Part shown: piece by piece, positions 63,281 through 64,000 of the stretch
How the letters are laid out: each line of letters begins with the position of its first letter
Numbering within the stretch: position 1 is the first letter of the stretch
Assembly (NCBI RefSeq): GCF_021729885.1
Contig: NZ_CP063401.1
Span: 2,782,501 to 2,846,500, forward strand
DNA: 64,000 nucleotides
Direction: 5' to 3'
From: Devosia sp. SL43
Lineage (GTDB): Bacteria > Pseudomonadota > Alphaproteobacteria > Rhizobiales > Devosiaceae
The notes under the pieces: generated by a model
Told to the model about the DNA's origin: nothing
Databases searched by the model: none
What the model saw: the letters and a program-made list of their open reading frames with translations, nothing else
Made by a program: the position numbers and the translations under genes

Positions 63281-63305
63281 AAAAAGGGCGGGCCGAGGCC
63301 CGCCC
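63281..63305 (-). terminator. Rho-independent terminator of the sugar-binding-protein gene
   Basis: On the minus strand GGGCGGGCC and GGCCCGCCC flank a two-base centre and are followed by TTTTTCG. It lies 27 bp past the stop of the binding-protein gene and ends 12 bp from the ABC-2 permease stop, so both convergent units may use the stem. Confidence 0.85.
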
Positions 63306-63331
63306 AGTTCGTTGGGAAACGCGATGGGGTC

Positions 63332-64000
63332 TTACTTGCCCCAGATACGAGCGTATTCGTCCCGGTAGCCATTGCCCGGGTCGAAGAGGTTGTTGTCGCC
63401 ACCGTCAAAGGAGATGTTGTCCGCAGTGACGACATGCAGCGGTGAGGTATAGCCGGACCATTCGGCGCCCTGGATGGCGCGGTTCAGCTCGTCGATCAGC
63501 TGCCAGCCCTGCAGGTTGAGCGGCTCAGCCACCGTCACCGCCTGGTACTGGGCGGTGCGGATGCGCTGGTAGGCGCTTTCCGAGCCGTCGCCGGCCGCCA
63601 CGGCCTTGGGTGCACCGTCGCCGGCAATGCCGGCTGCGGCCAGGGCTGGCCCCATGAAGTCGAAATAGATGTCGTTGATGGCCAAAGCATGGGTCCAGCT
63701 GGCACCATACTTCTGCAGCAGCGCTGTGGTCAGCGAGGGCATGCGTGTGGAGGTGTCGGCGATCGGCGTATCGACATATTCGAGCACCGTGCCGCCCAGC
63801 GCTTCGATCGTTTCCTTGATCTTGTCGGCCTTGGCGATGGCGATGGCATAGGTGGAGTCGGTGAAGATCACGACGCCCGGCTTGCCGCCGGCATCGGCGA
63901 AGGCCCACTTGGCTGCAGCAGCGGACACTTCCATCGCATCGGTCGAGACGTTGGCGAAGATGCCGCTGGCCGCGTCGGGCCCGATCACGGGGCCAGCATG
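63332..64000 (-). CDS. Sugar ABC transporter substrate-binding protein (partial; start outside window)
   Basis: The 222 visible residues are the C-terminal part of a Peripla_BP_4 protein (ribose/galactose-binding class). Recognisable features include GPDAASGIFANVSTDAMEVSAAAA, the second-lobe segments GKPGVVIFTDS and ALAINDIYFDFMGPAL, and the hinge and end AVAAGDGSESAYQRI and AVTVAEPLNLQGWQLIDEL. The reading frame is open up to base 64000 with no signal peptide, so the 5' end is missing. A GTG at 63988 is not a believable start. The ligand is presumably a sugar. Confidence 0.85.
   Translation of the reverse strand, partial: HAGPVIGPDAASGIFANVSTDAMEVSAAAAKWAFADAGGKPGVVIFTDSTYAIAIAKADKIKETIEALGGTVLEYVDTPIADTSTRMPSLTTALLQKYGASWTHALAINDIYFDFMGPALAAAGIAGDGAPKAVAAGDGSESAYQRIRTAQYQAVTVAEPLNLQGWQLIDELNRAIQGAEWSGYTSPLHVVTADNISFDGGDNNLFDPGNGYRDEYARIWGK

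Overview
The window is a GC-rich bacterial chromosome segment, densely packed with genes on both strands. The gene content points to an alphaproteobacterium of the order Hyphomicrobiales, with Devosia or a close relative as my best guess. Supporting signs are Irr next to fabA/fabB, an ActS/ActR (RegB/RegA) pair, MmcB, RutR, DUF2852, DUF1127 and DUF2259 proteins, and the gyrB-recF-dnaN-dnaA-rpsT block. The genus is an inference from gene content and style; no 16S gene is present.

Region by region. 1-7.6 kb holds the replication block on the minus strand (rpsT, dnaA, dnaN, recF, gyrB). A short-chain dehydrogenase on the opposite strand is wedged between dnaA and dnaN. 7.9-13.8 kb holds mutM, then ubiE-ubiB, a lipoprotein, dut, a DUF2259 secreted protein and a MoeB/ThiF-like enzyme. 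13.9-16.4 kb holds fabA-fabB diverging from irr. 16.5-26.4 kb is a mixed housekeeping and accessory stretch: methyltransferase, NAT, YdeI, DUF1697, ribokinase, DUF2927, DUF2852, the ActS/ActR redox two-component system, DUF1428 and an MBL/beta-CASP hydrolase. 26.4-31.6 kb is a head-to-tail array of four paralogous MFS transporters with mmcB inside it. 31.8-37.5 kb carries a receiver-like protein, a LysR regulator facing a DUF1127 mini-gene plus aldo/keto reductase, RlpA, DoxX, a GGDEF protein and DUF4260.

37.5-49.1 kb is the most coherent functional unit. A RutR-type TetR regulator and an XRE-cupin regulator sit upstream of an eight-gene plus-strand operon: omega-aminotransferase, CoA-acylating semialdehyde dehydrogenase, N-carbamoyl-beta-alanine amidase-like hydrolase, dihydropyrimidinase, and an NMT1-type ABC importer (ATPase, two permeases, binding protein). 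Together these would import a pyrimidine-like ring, open it, release beta-alanine and convert that to acetyl-CoA. Two candidate operators are visible, one close to the RutR consensus. No dihydropyrimidine dehydrogenase gene is in the window.

49-64 kb carries a GT-C membrane glycosyltransferase with a partner protein, a membrane protein flanked by two 24-25 residue membrane peptides, truB-rbfA, a 2-hydroxyacid dehydrogenase diverging from an SH3 protein, FhuF, an aquaporin, CutC, a TadE/TadG pair, a GntR-regulated ABC-2 exporter, and the truncated end of a sugar-binding-protein gene.

Non-coding features worth noting: four copies of a ~120 bp nested inverted repeat, mostly at tail-to-tail gene junctions; three other palindromic repeat types; eight hairpins with a T run, seven of them convincing terminators; and several operator-like palindromes. 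I found no tRNA, rRNA, CRISPR array, insertion sequence, prophage or convincing replication origin. I did not find a clearly new defence or enzyme system. The best leads are the MFS array with its paired CG-centred palindromes, the doubly regulated pyrimidine operon, the nested repeats and the small membrane-protein cassette.
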